64,000 bases of DNA from assembly GCF_000499845.2 (NCBI RefSeq), contig NC_023753.2:19380477-19444476 (forward strand). The letters are read 5' to 3'. The DNA comes from Phaseolus vulgaris (lineage: Eukaryota; Streptophyta; Magnoliopsida; Fabales; Fabaceae). A program made the translations under genes and the position numbers. The notes below the pieces were generated by a model. The model made no database searches. It was not told where the DNA came from and was given only the letters and a program-made list of their open reading frames with translations. Position 1 is the first letter of the stretch; each line of letters opens with the position of its first letter. Positions 53,908 through 64,000 of the stretch are shown one piece after another.

Positions 53908-56900
53908 TTAACTGAAGTAAAATTTTAAATGGGTGGCGTTCCACGTTCTGGGGATTGCTCCTCCCTCCAAAGTTTCTAGGCTATAGGCTCCGTTCTCCAA
54001 CGTCTCAACCACTCTGTACGGGCCTGTCCACTTTGGGGACAACTTGTTCTCTATCTCATTCTGATGCGCCTTTCTCATCACCAGATCACCTTCCTGGAAA
54101 CGCCTGGGCCTCACCTTAGAGTTGTGCCTCCGCTCTACTCTTCTCTTTACGGCTTCAGCACTGACTCTGGCTTCCTCCCGCACTTCGTCCAGCAGGTCGA
54201 GATTCACCTTTCGTTCTTCATTGGACTCTTCAGCAATGAAATTCAAGAATCTGGGGGAGCTCTCCTGTATTTCCACGGGAATCATGGCGTCTGTCCCATA
54301 GACAAGGCTGAAGGGTGTCTCATGGGTGCTGGACTGTGGGGTGGTATGATAAGACCATACAATTCTGGGACCTCCTCTGCCCAGCCTCCTTTGGCCTTGT
54401 CTAGTCTTCGCTTCAGCCCCCTGAGCAGTACTCGATTGGCCGACTCCACCTGCCCATTGGTTTGTGGGTGTTCCACTGAAGCGAAAACCTGCTGTATCTT
54501 TAACTCTTCACACATCTTCCTCAGCTGATGACTCGTGAACTGGGTGCCATTGTCGGAGACCAACCTCTTGGGTATTCCGAAGCGGCAGACGATGTTCTTC
54601 CAGACGAAGTGCTCGACTTTCTGTGCGGTAATGTGTGCGACTGGTTCTGCCTCTACCCACTTGGTGAAGTACTCGATAGCCACAATGAGAAACTTCATCT
54701 GCCTTATCGCCAGGGGAAAAGGTCCTAGGATGTCGATCCCCCATGTGTGGAATGGCCACGGGCTATGGATGGACCTCAACTCCTCAGAAGGTGCCTTGTG
54801 CCAGTCTGCGTGCAGTTGACACTGTTTGCAGCGCTGAGCAAACCTTACGCAGTCTTCCTTCAGTTTTGGCCAGTAGTACCCCGCGCGGAGTATCCTACTT
54901 GCCAAAGCGCGACCACCTACGTGGCTTCCGCACACCCCCTCGTGCAGCTCAGACATGAGTCTGGTGCATTGCTCGCCGTGCACACAGATCTGCACAGGGT
55001 GAGAAAATCCAAATCTAAAGAGGTTTCCATCTATTAGAGTAAACTTACTTGAACTCCTCTTTATCCTTTTTGCCTCTGCCACGTCGAGTGGGAGTACACC
55101 ATCTTCTAAGTATAACTGGTATGGCGTTATCCAGGTGTCGGGTTCCTTCTCCGCGCGGACCTCCATCGACTCATCGGTCTTCGACGGTCGCGATCTTACC
55201 CTCGGTGCTCTCAGCGTTTCTTGGGTCAACGACCGATGACCGATCGTCAAGCGCTCCATTGATTTGTATACATGAAGTACCTGGTTGTCTGACACAAACG
55301 CACGCGGTACCTTCAAGGTCTCCTGAATGACGGTCCTCTGCTTCCCCCCTTTGCCTAAGCTGGCCAGCTTGGCAAGCAGGTCCGCTCTGGTATTTTGCTC
55401 TCTTGGCACGTGTACCAATTCAAACTCGGTGAAGGACGTCTTCAGGAGCAGTACATACTCCAGGTAGGCTGCCATCTGGGGATCCTTTGCCTGGAACTCC
55501 CCTGTAACCTGCCCCGTGACCAGCAAAGAGTCGCTTTTGGCCAGCAGGTTTCTTGCTCCCATTTCTCTTGCCAGCAACATTCCTGCGATCAGGGCTTCGT
55601 ACTCCGCCTGATTGTTGCTGGCCTTGAAGGCAAAGCGGAGGGACTGCTCGATCAGTACCCCGTTTGGGCCCTCCAAAATGACTCCAGCGCCACTCCCCTG
55701 CTGATTAGAGGAACCGTCCACCGATAACACCCATCGGAAACCTAAACCTTCTGCAGGTGTCGCGATCAACGACAGCTCGACTACAAAGTCCGCGAACACC
55801 TGCCCCTTGATCGGTCCTCGGGGCTCGTACTGAATGTCAAACTCTGACAATTCCACCGCCCACTTGACCATCCTGCCTGCTACATCAGGTTTCTTCAGCA
55901 CGTTTTGGATAGGCAGATCAGTCATCACCACTACTGTGAAACTGTGGAAGTAATGCCTGAGTCTTCTGGCTGAAAACACCACCGCCAGGGCAGCCTTCTC
56001 GAGGGCCTGGTACCTTGTTTCAGGGCCTTGCAGCACCTTACTCACGAAGTAAACAGGCCTCTGGGTCTGGTCTTGCTCTTGCACCAGGACTGAGCTGACT
56101 GCTCTCTCCGTCACAGCGAAATATAGACGAAGAGGGATGCCTACCTGAGGTTTTCGCAAGACTGGTGGGCTCGCCAGATACTCCTTCAGTTTGATGAAGG
56201 CCTCCTCGCACTCCCGTGTCCAGAGGAATCTGTTGTTGCGTTTAAGACACTGGAAGTATGGATGACCTTTCTCCCCTCCAGCGGACATAAACCGGGACAA
56301 GGCTGCCAAGCAACCGGTGAGCTGCTGCACTTCCTTCACCTTCGTTGGGCTCCTCATTGCCACGATTGCTGCACACTTCTCTGGGTTAGCTTCGATTCCC
56401 CGCCCTGTTAAGAGGAAACCCAAGAACTTCCCAGCCTCCACACCAAAAATACACTGCTCAGGGTTGAGCTTCAGCCTGTACTTGGCTATGGTGGTGAATA
56501 GTTCTTCCAGATCAGCTGCATGATGCTTCTTCTCTCGGGACGTAACCACCATGTCATCTACATATGCATGTACGTTCCTTCCCAGCATGGGCGAGAGTAC
56601 CCTATCCGTGAGCCGCTGGTAGGTGGCCCCCGCGTTCTTTAGCCCGAATGGCATGACCTTGTAGCAATAGCAAGACCGTTCCGTCATAAACACGGTCTTG
56701 CACTCATCCATGGGGTGCATCCTGATCTGGTTATACCCTGAAAAAGCATCCAAGAAGCTGAGTAGCTTTCCCCCCGATGCGCTATCAACTAGGGCATCTA
56801 TACTGGGTAAAGGGTAAGAATCCTTGGGGCACACCTTGTTGAGGTCAGTGAAGTCCACGCACATCCTCCACTTGCCGCTTGCCTTCTGAACCAATACCAC

Positions 56901-59247
56901 GTTCGCTAGCCACTCGGGGTACTGGATCTCTCTGATATGCCCTGCAGCAAGGAGCTTCTGCGCTTCGTCGTGGATCACCTTTCTCTTTTCCTCGTTGAAT
57001 TTCCTTCGCCTTTGTCGCACAGGTCGAACCTTCGGATCCATCGACAGGCGATGGCGAAGGAAATCAGGGTCGATTCCTGGCATGTCGGACGCTAACCATG
57101 CAAAGGCACCCATGTGCTTTTCGATCACACCAACGATTAGCTTTCGCTCTTCTTCAACGAGGGATCCCCCCAATTTGAACTTTTTTCCCCCTGATGTCCA
57201 CTTCGACCCATCCTTCAGCTGGGTGGGGCCTTCTCTCGCTGGCGATGACCGCCCTCGTGATCCCTGACTCGCGAGGAGCGATCGCGCCTTCCTCTTCTTC
57301 TTCAACTTGGGCTACCTGGAAGCCTTCCACCGCAGCGTTCTCCATCCTCTGAGCGCCCTGTGTCTCCCTAACCACCGATCGCTCTTCGCGCACACCTGGT
57401 GGTGGTGTCGTGGTGACGTGACATACACTTCTCTTCTGCTTCAGGCTGTTCTCATAACAGCGTCTAGCCTCAGCCTGATCCGACTTGATGGTTATTACGG
57501 TCCACTCCATCAACGGCAGCTTCAACTTCATGTGCCTCGTCGATGGTATTGCGCCCAACCTATTTAGTGTTGGCCTCCCCAACAAGATGTTGTACGCAGA
57601 AGGGGCGTTCACCACCAAGTACTTTATCCTTTCGGTGCGGGCTATCGTCCCATCAGTGAACGTTGTCCTCAGCTCAATGTATCCCCGCACTTCTACCTGA
57701 TCTCATGCAAAGCCGTAAAGACACCCGGTATACGGCCTCAGTTGATCAGGGGGGACAACTGCAACTTGTTAAACGTCGGCCAGAACATGACGTATGCCGA
57801 GCTTCCTTGATCTACGAGCACTCGGTGCACTCGTCTTCCAGCCGTGATGAGGGAGATGACCACAGGGTCGTTGTCGTGCGGGACAACGTCCCGTAGATCA
57901 GCTTTCCTGAAGACAATATCTACTTCAGGGTAATGGCTCTCATTTACCGCGTCTACCGCCATAACCGACCGGGCGTACCTCCTCCTCTGTGACGCTGTGC
58001 ATCCCCCACCAGAGAAGCCTCCCGCGATTGTTTGCACTTCCCCGTGCACAGGGACTTCATGCGATCCCGACGGGCGTACCTCTCATTTACTGCTGTTCTC
58101 CAGCCTGAGATCCCAACGCGCGATCACCCTGCGGCTCACGCAGGTAATCTGCTAGGAACCCAGACTTCACCAACTCTGCCAGTTGGTGTCCCAACGCCAA
58201 ACAGGAGTGAAGTGTGTGGCCAAAGGCCTGGTGAAACTCACACCACTCATTCTTCTTTCTACCAAGTACCTTATCAGTCTTCTCCGGTACGCGTAGTCTT
58301 GCTGCTACAGCAGGAAGGGCGATGAGATCCGCCAATCCCACCATGAAATTGTATCTTGGGGGCGCATTGTTCTCCCTTGCACGCCCCCTGCTCTGATCTT
58401 TGCCTGGTGCATAGGGACGAGGTTTTTCCCGCACCTTTTTCCCCTCCTTGGCTTCATGCACCTTTGCTTGCTGCGATTTCCCTTGCCCTCCACGCGGTCT
58501 TGGTGGTGCAGCACTTCCCCTTTTCTCAGAAACCTCTGTTTCTGCCACTCCCTTCATAAACGCGTGCACCAGCATATCTTCATCTTTGCTGGGCAGTCTA
58601 ACCACTTGTGCTCCAAAGCGGTTGAGGTAGTCTTTCAGCGACTCACCTTGGTACTGACGCACGTCGAACAAATCGTATGACACCACTGCAGGTGCTTTGT
58701 TGACGATGTATTGCTCAGTGAAGAGCTTTGAAAACTAAGAGAAAGACGTGATATGCCCTTCTGGTAAGCTCACGAACCACTCCATGGCGATTCCGCTTAG
58801 CGTGCTCATGAACATTTTGCAGTACACGGCGTCTGAGCCCCCAGACAACATCATCTGGGTGTGGAACGCCGTCAGATGCGCCTCCGGGTCTTCTACCCCC
58901 TTGAACGACGCCTTCACCCCCACCAGGTTGGGAGGCACCATGGTTCCCACGATTTCAGGGGAGAATGGCATGGGGAACGCTCTTGGAGGTGACGGCTGCC
59001 TAGACATCCTTTCGTCAACCACGTGTTCCCTCTGCGCCTGCAACGTCCTCCTCAACTCTTCATTGACGCGATTCAGCTCGTCGTTCCTGCTTTGCGACGC
59101 GGCCAACTCCGTCTGCATCCTTTCTTGTTCAGCTTTTGACGCTGCGGCGTTATCCTGCAGCGTGCGCACCATCTCTAGGACCCGCGCCATTGTCACAGCT
59201 CCTTCGTCAGCAGATGGCGCAGGTGATGGTTGTCTATTTCTTGGCAT
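53908..59247 (-). pseudogene. E6 gag-pol, broken
   Basis: Gag starts MPRNRQPSPAPSADEG at 59247, with a coiled coil, capsid-like region and knuckle WCEFHQAFGHTLHSC (about 58240); protease VDQGSSA (about 57815); a long open stretch 57305-54370 with RT (YVDDMVV, about 56545), RNase H, aRNase H (VDGSSNQQ, QAEYEAL, KSDSLL, RADLLA all kept) and integrase (GIDILGP, SDNGTQF, HPQTNGQVES kept); natural stop at 53908. Lesions: TAG in gag at 58737-58735, an in-frame loss of about 23 codons near 58550, a stop and frame break near 58080, a frameshift near 57750, a frameshift near 57190 and a frameshift near 54370 in the integrase C terminus. RT to the integrase core is an intact stretch of about 980 codons. 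Confidence 0.9.
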
Positions 59248-59324
59248 CTTTCCCTATCAAAGAAGTTGGTAAAACTCTGGTAAGCTTCAAAACTGTGGTG
59301 TATATGGGACCACGATTCACTCGA

Positions 59325-59342
59325 GCCCCACGGTGGGCGCCA
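59325..59342 (-). other. E6 primer binding site, tRNA-Lys(CUU)
   Basis: Element sense TGGCGCCCACCGTGGGGC, two bases after the 5' LTR, identical to the E4 site. The leader to the gag ATG is only about 97 bp. Confidence 0.7.
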
Positions 59343-59344
59343 AA

Positions 59345-60556
59345 TGATCCTGCCGGCAACTCGAACGTGGAGGAATCGCTTTGTAGCACTCTCTGTCCCG
59401 TCTACGCGACTGCGTTCTCTGCAAAATCACCCTCAGAACCTTCTCTTGAATCTCCAAACGTGACCTGCAAAACACACAGACGGCGCCTCTAGCGGCCCTT
59501 TGCATTCCGACGATCAAGTTAGACCACAGAACCACCAAATGAGAAACTAGTAGTGTGTGTGAAAAACTCTTGCTCTCTATCTTTTGTATCCCCCACTCTC
59601 TCCCTGATTCTCTTTCATGTCTCTCTCTCCGCTTCTGGGCCTAACAGAATTCTGTTATGCTTTTCTGGCATGTGTCAGAACCTTGTGACGCTTTTCAGAG
59701 ACAATGTACCTCCAGAATCAGTAGAGCGTGGGTGTCTGTGCGTGTCTGCGCGTCTCTGTGCTTGGCTGCGCTTGTCTGTACCTTGAGCGGTACGGAGTGC
59801 ACCTTTATCTTGACCGCACCCCTCTCAGATGATGACACGTGGAGGCATGCGACTCGCATCTAACCACGCATGTGTCACTTACTGGAAGGGCTCTAGCGCT
59901 TCTCTTTGTGTGCTAAGTTATTCCCTTGCGGAGTAACTTAGCATGTTTCTTTCATTTGGGTAAATCGCATACTCTCAGGAGAATGCCAGGTGGGGCCGGT
60001 CTAGGCACACTCACCAAGCGTTGCTCTCTGCGTGGACAGCTTACCCTTCACGCACGTAATGGGTTGAGGGAGTCACCAATGACTGATCGGTTTACTAGCT
60101 CCCTCAGGCCACTCTCGTGCGCGATTCCCTGAGATGTGCTCATGCGAGGTCCATGTGTAACGCTCTCGCTAGGAACCTCAGTCCCAGTTTAACTGCGTGT
60201 GACACGAAACCCCGATGACAATGCACCCGATGACTGATCAGTGCTCTATTTGCTTCTCGCGTTCTGCCCCCAGGCGTGAGTCTGGGAACTGGTCTGTTGG
60301 TAGCCACTTGGCTACTGACCACCGATCACCGTTCTGGGTGATCTGTCCCCTGACCTCTCTGCCGCTTGATTTGTCGGTGGTCACTTGGCTACTGACCCCC
60401 TGATCACCGCTCTTGGCGATCGTCTCCCTGATCTCTCTGTCACCTGGTCCACGTGTCACCTTGCGGGTGGTCCACGTGGTCCACGTGTCACCCTGCGGGT
60501 GGTCCACGTGGTCCTCTATTGCTGACGTTATCGACTACCGATGACCGATCGGATCA
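59345..60556 (-). repeat. E6 5' LTR (1212 bp)
   Basis: TGATCCTGCCGG ... GATCGGATCA, followed by the target duplication GAATG. It differs from the left LTR mainly by point changes and a rearrangement in the G-box array. Confidence 0.95.
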
Positions 60557-61331
60557 GAATGATTCTTGACATTCTTAGGAATCATCTTGAGTTGGTTATG
60601 AGATAGGCACTTTATCAAAGAATTGGATTAAGGTTCTATGAACAAGAACTCACCAAAACTAGTGCCAAAACACAAACTCATATGGAAGTTCCAATTATTG
60701 TCAAATTGAACCGATTAAAATGAGAGGAAAAGCAATTGCACCGAATAGAATTGACATAGAACTGAAATGAATTGATCAAAATGAAATAAAAGGAAAGAAT
60801 ACTGAAAAGAAGTGTTGGAAATGTAAAAGCACCGAACCAAAACACAAAACAAAGAAGAACAACTTGCTGAAAAGTTAAATAGCCGAACCAAAAGACAAGA
60901 ACACAAGCTAAGACATGAATATCAAAAGAAGGAAGGAAGGAGAAGAGAAAGCTCGTGAAGATGGAGGAATGGTTGGATGATCACGCCACTAGGAGGATGG
61001 AGACTCTAAGATAAGTGTGCAAGCCGCCACTTGAGGTAACCATGGAACCATCAAGATAAGACTAGTGAAGAAGGCACAAAGCTCTCCAATGCTCTCTCAA
61101 AAATTTAGTATAGTTTCTCTAATTAAAATTCAAATTTGAAATGTACAAGGGCAGCACCTTAATTTATAGCCTAGAGGTGCTGAAATGCAAGCTACAAAAA
61201 TTCAAAATTCCCCCCTAAGTTCAAATGAAAGTGGCGCCTAACCCAAGTCATGAGGAAGGTGTGATCTCTTCTCTCACTTTGGCACCTCCTTATTTACTCC
61301 TACACCTATCTACTAACGCACCCCCCTTAAG
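60557..61331 (-). repeat. C2 3' LTR (main part) and polypurine tract
   Basis: In element sense a purine run CTTAAGGGGGG (complement of 61331-61321) precedes TGCGTTAGTAG at 61320. A TATA-type box TATAAATT is the complement of 61168-61161. The LTR runs to 60562 and resumes at 48927 after E6. The first 200 bp match the C1 LTR at 3613-3821. Confidence 0.75.
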
Positions 61332-61440
61332 ACTTTTAACTGAAGACTAAAAGATGCTTTAACAATAGAGGTTTCTAATGTTTCCCTCTAAGCACCTTTC
61401 TAAACAATATTTTTTATTATTTAATACTTGGCCTTGCCCT

Positions 61441-61866
61441 TCATGAGATGGACTTGGGCTTTTTGGGCTTTCGTCTTCTTGGGCTTGGGCTTGGGCTTTG
61501 GGTCTCATCTTTTGCAAAGATTAATAAGAAGAACTTTAAGTGTGAGGGCGAATGATCTTGTCCTTCATTATTAAAGGCCCCCTTTATTTGATTCTCATCA
61601 TACTCCCCGAGTTGGAGAGAATTCGCCCACAAATTCTGAATCCCTGCATAGAACAAAGTCAGTTTACTTTTACAATGAAAAGTGGAAGAAAAAGGAAAAC
61701 ATGACTTAGCAGTTGTAACCAATGGGATTGCAGAAAAAAAGGTCCTATAAATCGACCAAGTGGGAAAAATTTGTTTGGGAATAATGATATTTTGTGGAAA
61801 AAGACCTCTTAAATGGTGAAACCCATTAGAAGGTATGAAAAAATCATCCCTACATATTTTAACCAA
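61441..61866 (-). pseudogene. C2 polyprotein C-terminal tail
   Basis: Open frame whose latter part (NSLQLGEYDENQIKG, then SPSPSPRRRKPKKPKS) looks like the low-complexity tail found after integrase in chromovirus polyproteins. It overlaps the end of the gag-protease frame in another register. RT, RNase H and integrase that should lie between are missing. The assignment of the tail is tentative. Confidence 0.45.
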
Positions 61867-63665
61867 GTTGGTGTTGAAATAGGAACCTTGGGTAATGAAA
61901 AAGATAAAGAAGAAGAAGACCTTGGAGGGTCCATTTGAGGCATAGCACGAGTCAACATGGTGGATTTAGAGGAGAAAATGGTGTGACTCGGTGTAGTACT
62001 TACTTCTTTTTCTTTCTCATTTTCTCTTTTAGTTTTCATTTTTATTTGGTCCTCATGAACCTCTTTGGGAGAGAGGGGTTTTAATATAACCTTGTGCCCT
62101 AGGAAGGAAAAAGACATTGTATTGGATAGGCCATCATGTAAAACATGTCTATCATATTGCCAAGGCCTTCCTAAAAGAAGATGAGATGCTTCCATGGGCA
62201 CAACATCACATAAAACCTCATCTTTATACTTTCCTATTGCAAAGTTAATGAGGACTTGTTTATTCACAATGATTTCACCTACTTCACTAAGCCATTGCAA
62301 TTTGTAGGGCTTGGTATGAGAGATAGTGGGTAAGGCTAACTTCTCCACAACTCTTGTACTAGCCACATTAGTGCAACTTCCCCCATCAATAATCAAGGAA
62401 CATAACTTGTTGTTGATAAGACATCGGGTGTGAAAAATATTTTCTCTTTGAGTATCATTCAAAGATTTTGGAATTGTGCCCAACATACGTCTTACCATCA
62501 ATAAGTCACCTTCACAAGGACTTTCACTCTCTTTTTCACTTGATGGTCTAGAAGGTGAAGAATGCCTAGGCGAATTGGAATCATGCTCATTAACTAAAAT
62601 GCCTTCATGCATGTACATACTTCGTTTAGAAGGGCAGTTAGCAGCAATGTGACCATATCCCAAACATTTAAAACACTTTTGACTAGACGATTTAATTGGG
62701 GATTTAGGCCTAGAAGTAGATGGCTTAGGATCCTTGGGTTTGAAAGAAGAATCTTTGGAAGGAAATTTTGAAAAAGACTTTTTGTTCTTCAAAGAATTGT
62801 TGTAGTAGTCATCTTTGGGCATATTTTTAAAAATATTTTTCCTTGCAAGTTGGGCTTCCACCTTCATTGCAAGATGAACTAAAGAACCCAATGATGAATA
62901 CTCTTGTAACTAAACAACATCTTGAATATCCTTCCTTAGACCACTCACAAACCTAGCAATCATAGCTTCTTCACTTTCCTCTAATTCAATTTTAAGCACA
63001 AGCGTTTCTAGATCTTTATAATATTCATCCACATTTAGCGTGCCTTGTTGAAACCGTTGGAGTCTCAACATGAGGTCTTTCCTAAAATGTGGGGGCACAA
63101 TTAAAACACAAGAGTTCCAAGAGTCCACGGGAGGACCCTTGTGATAGATAATGTCCTTTACAACACCATGCCACCATTTCATGGCATAATCACTAAACTC
63201 TAAGGTGGCTAGCTTAAGCTTGTGCTCATCTTGGATCTCATGGATCTCAAATATTTGTTCACACTTAGCCTCCCAATCTAAATATACATTAGGATCACTA
63301 GAGCCATTAAAACAAGGAAGCTTGACCGAAGGTACCCTAGCCTTTGCATCTTGGTAGAAGCCATTTCCATAGTGATGTCTCTCCCCTTGGTTGTGATGTC
63401 TATGTCCATGAAATTGGGGTGGAGTTCTCCTTCTCCTATGGTCTTCTTCACGGCCAAAATCATTTGAAGAAGCTCTTGTTGAAGGTCTATGTGAATGATG
63501 CCCATCATGGATAGAAGGAGATGGTCTAGCTTGTTGCACCTCCATCTTTTGCAATTTCTCTTCCAAACGCCTAATTGTACGTTGTGCTTCGTGTAATTCA
63601 CCAAGGACCGAAGCTTTGGAAGGAGAATGTTGCTTGTAAGATGCATCACTTGAAAATCCAGCCAT
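61809..63665 (-). pseudogene. C2 gag-protease, truncated
   Basis: Chromovirus-type Gag starting MAGFSSDASYKQ at 63665. It has a coiled coil, an Arg/His-rich stretch, the capsid region VKLPCFNGSSDPNVYLDWE, a zinc knuckle CFKCLGYGHIAANC (CX2CX4HX4C, about 62680-62640), then protease with IIDGGSCTNVAS (catalytic DGG, about 62395) and LLLGRPWQYDRHVLHDG. An in-frame TAG at 62912-62910 splits Gag. The frame ends at 61809 shortly after protease, where RT would be expected. The protease and knuckle differ clearly from those of the Tat elements, so this is a separate lineage, possibly Reina. Confidence 0.82.
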
Positions 63666-64000
63666 TTGCAAATAAAAACAGCAAACACACAAAAACAGCA
63701 AACAAGTCAAGAAACAAAATTAGCAAAAACAGTGAGTTTGGCAATGCAATTGCCGAAGTGAATTTGGCCAGAAAAATAGGTCACTCTCAAAGAAATAATG
63801 TCCTTGCACCAATCTGATCTTGAGGTCTTGGAATCCTCAAATGAAAGATGTCAAAGCAAGGCACACCAATCTCAAAGCCAACCACAACAAAACCAAAGAA
63901 GCAATAAAGACAAACAAGAAAAAGTATAAGCAAAGAAAGGCTAGAACAAAAGGAATACTAGATGTTTAACAAACTCAAAGATTAATGAACAAAAGACAAG
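63666..64000 (-). other. C2 leader upstream of gag
   Basis: AT-rich sequence with no recognisable gene. It probably contains the untranslated leader; CACCAATCTGATCTTG near 63808 and the rest up to the window end give no clear LTR or primer site that I can fix. Confidence 0.35.

Larger units (their letters stand above)
48928..60556 (-). mobile_element. E6: complete Tat-type element (11,629 bp)
   Basis: LTRs 48928-50153 and 59345-60556 with TG...CA ends, perfect 5-bp target duplication GAATG (48923-48927 and 60557-60561), perfect tRNA-Lys-type primer site, polypurine tract, broken gag-pol and a convergent antisense gene. It is inserted in the LTR of C2. The solo LTR at 18264-19539 is of the same family. 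In the first 330 bp the LTRs differ at about seven positions. Confidence 0.95.
48896..64000 (-). mobile_element. C2: chromovirus-type element, LTR split by E6
   Basis: Minus-strand element running off the right edge. From the right: leader, gag-protease (63665-61809), the C-terminal polyprotein tail (61866-61441), polypurine tract 61331-61321, and a 3' LTR 61320-60562 continuing at 48927-48896 on the other side of E6. RT, RNase H and integrase are missing, so this copy has a large internal deletion. The left boundary (TGTGATG at 48896, or two bases further) is approximate. The other LTR is outside the window. Confidence 0.75.

Noticed and set aside
1..64000. Host protein-coding genes or tRNA genes
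   Set aside because: All convincing protein similarity is to retroelements; no cloverleaf-like tRNA was noticed apart from primer sites complementary to tRNA-Lys.

Overview
The window looks like a stretch of repeat-rich heterochromatin from a flowering plant, probably a legume (an impression from the element types, not verified). I see no ordinary host gene, tRNA, rRNA or CRISPR array. Almost every base can be assigned to Ty3/gypsy LTR retrotransposons that have inserted into one another. Most are of the Tat type: single-frame Gag-Pro-RT-RNaseH-second (archaeal-type) RNaseH-integrase, plus an extra gene on the opposite strand near the 3' LTR. Three fragments are chromovirus-like elements.

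Layout, left to right. 1-3343: 3' part of a dead Tat pol (E1, +). 3344-3821: tail and LTR start of a chromovirus (C1, +). 3822-16072: Tat element E2 (-), with a complete left LTR, a truncated right LTR, a dead gag-pol and two antisense genes, one intact. 16073-21272: Tat remnant E3 (+), integrase end plus antisense gene, carrying a solo LTR (18264-19539, TSD GGCGG). 21273-21872: chromovirus RT/RNaseH fragment C3 (-). 21873-23618: LTR and truncated gag of E4 (+). 23619-24135 and 48589-48895: two pieces of an older unidentified repeat H. Between them lie two complete Tat elements head to head: E5 (24136-36145, -) and E7 (36151-48583, +). They share the 5-bp site GAAAC / CAAAC / GAAAC. From 48896 to the window end is a chromovirus C2 (-), whose LTR is split by the complete Tat element E6 (48928-60556, -, TSD GAATG).

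The recurring unit has this order: 5' LTR, tRNA-Lys-like primer site, short leader, gag-pol, a conserved block of about 50 bases with AATAAA, a spacer rich in minisatellites, then the 3' end of a convergent gene. That gene runs toward pol from a promoter region next to the polypurine tract and 3' LTR. It has a 5'-UTR intron, an N-terminal globular domain resembling the Pfam 'putative gypsy type transposon' family, a phase-1 intron, a basic nuclear-localisation-like patch, a long coiled coil and a conserved C-terminal motif. Five elements carry it, at least four with the same exon layout. The E2 copy at 5736-8014 is an uninterrupted 697-codon reading frame although its element's gag-pol is dead.

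The gag-pol genes carry stops, frameshifts and deletions. E5 is the longest open one (1684 codons) but has lost catalytic residues. Autonomy of any copy in this window is unlikely. LTR comparison by eye suggests E5 is the youngest insertion (about 8 differences over 815 bp).
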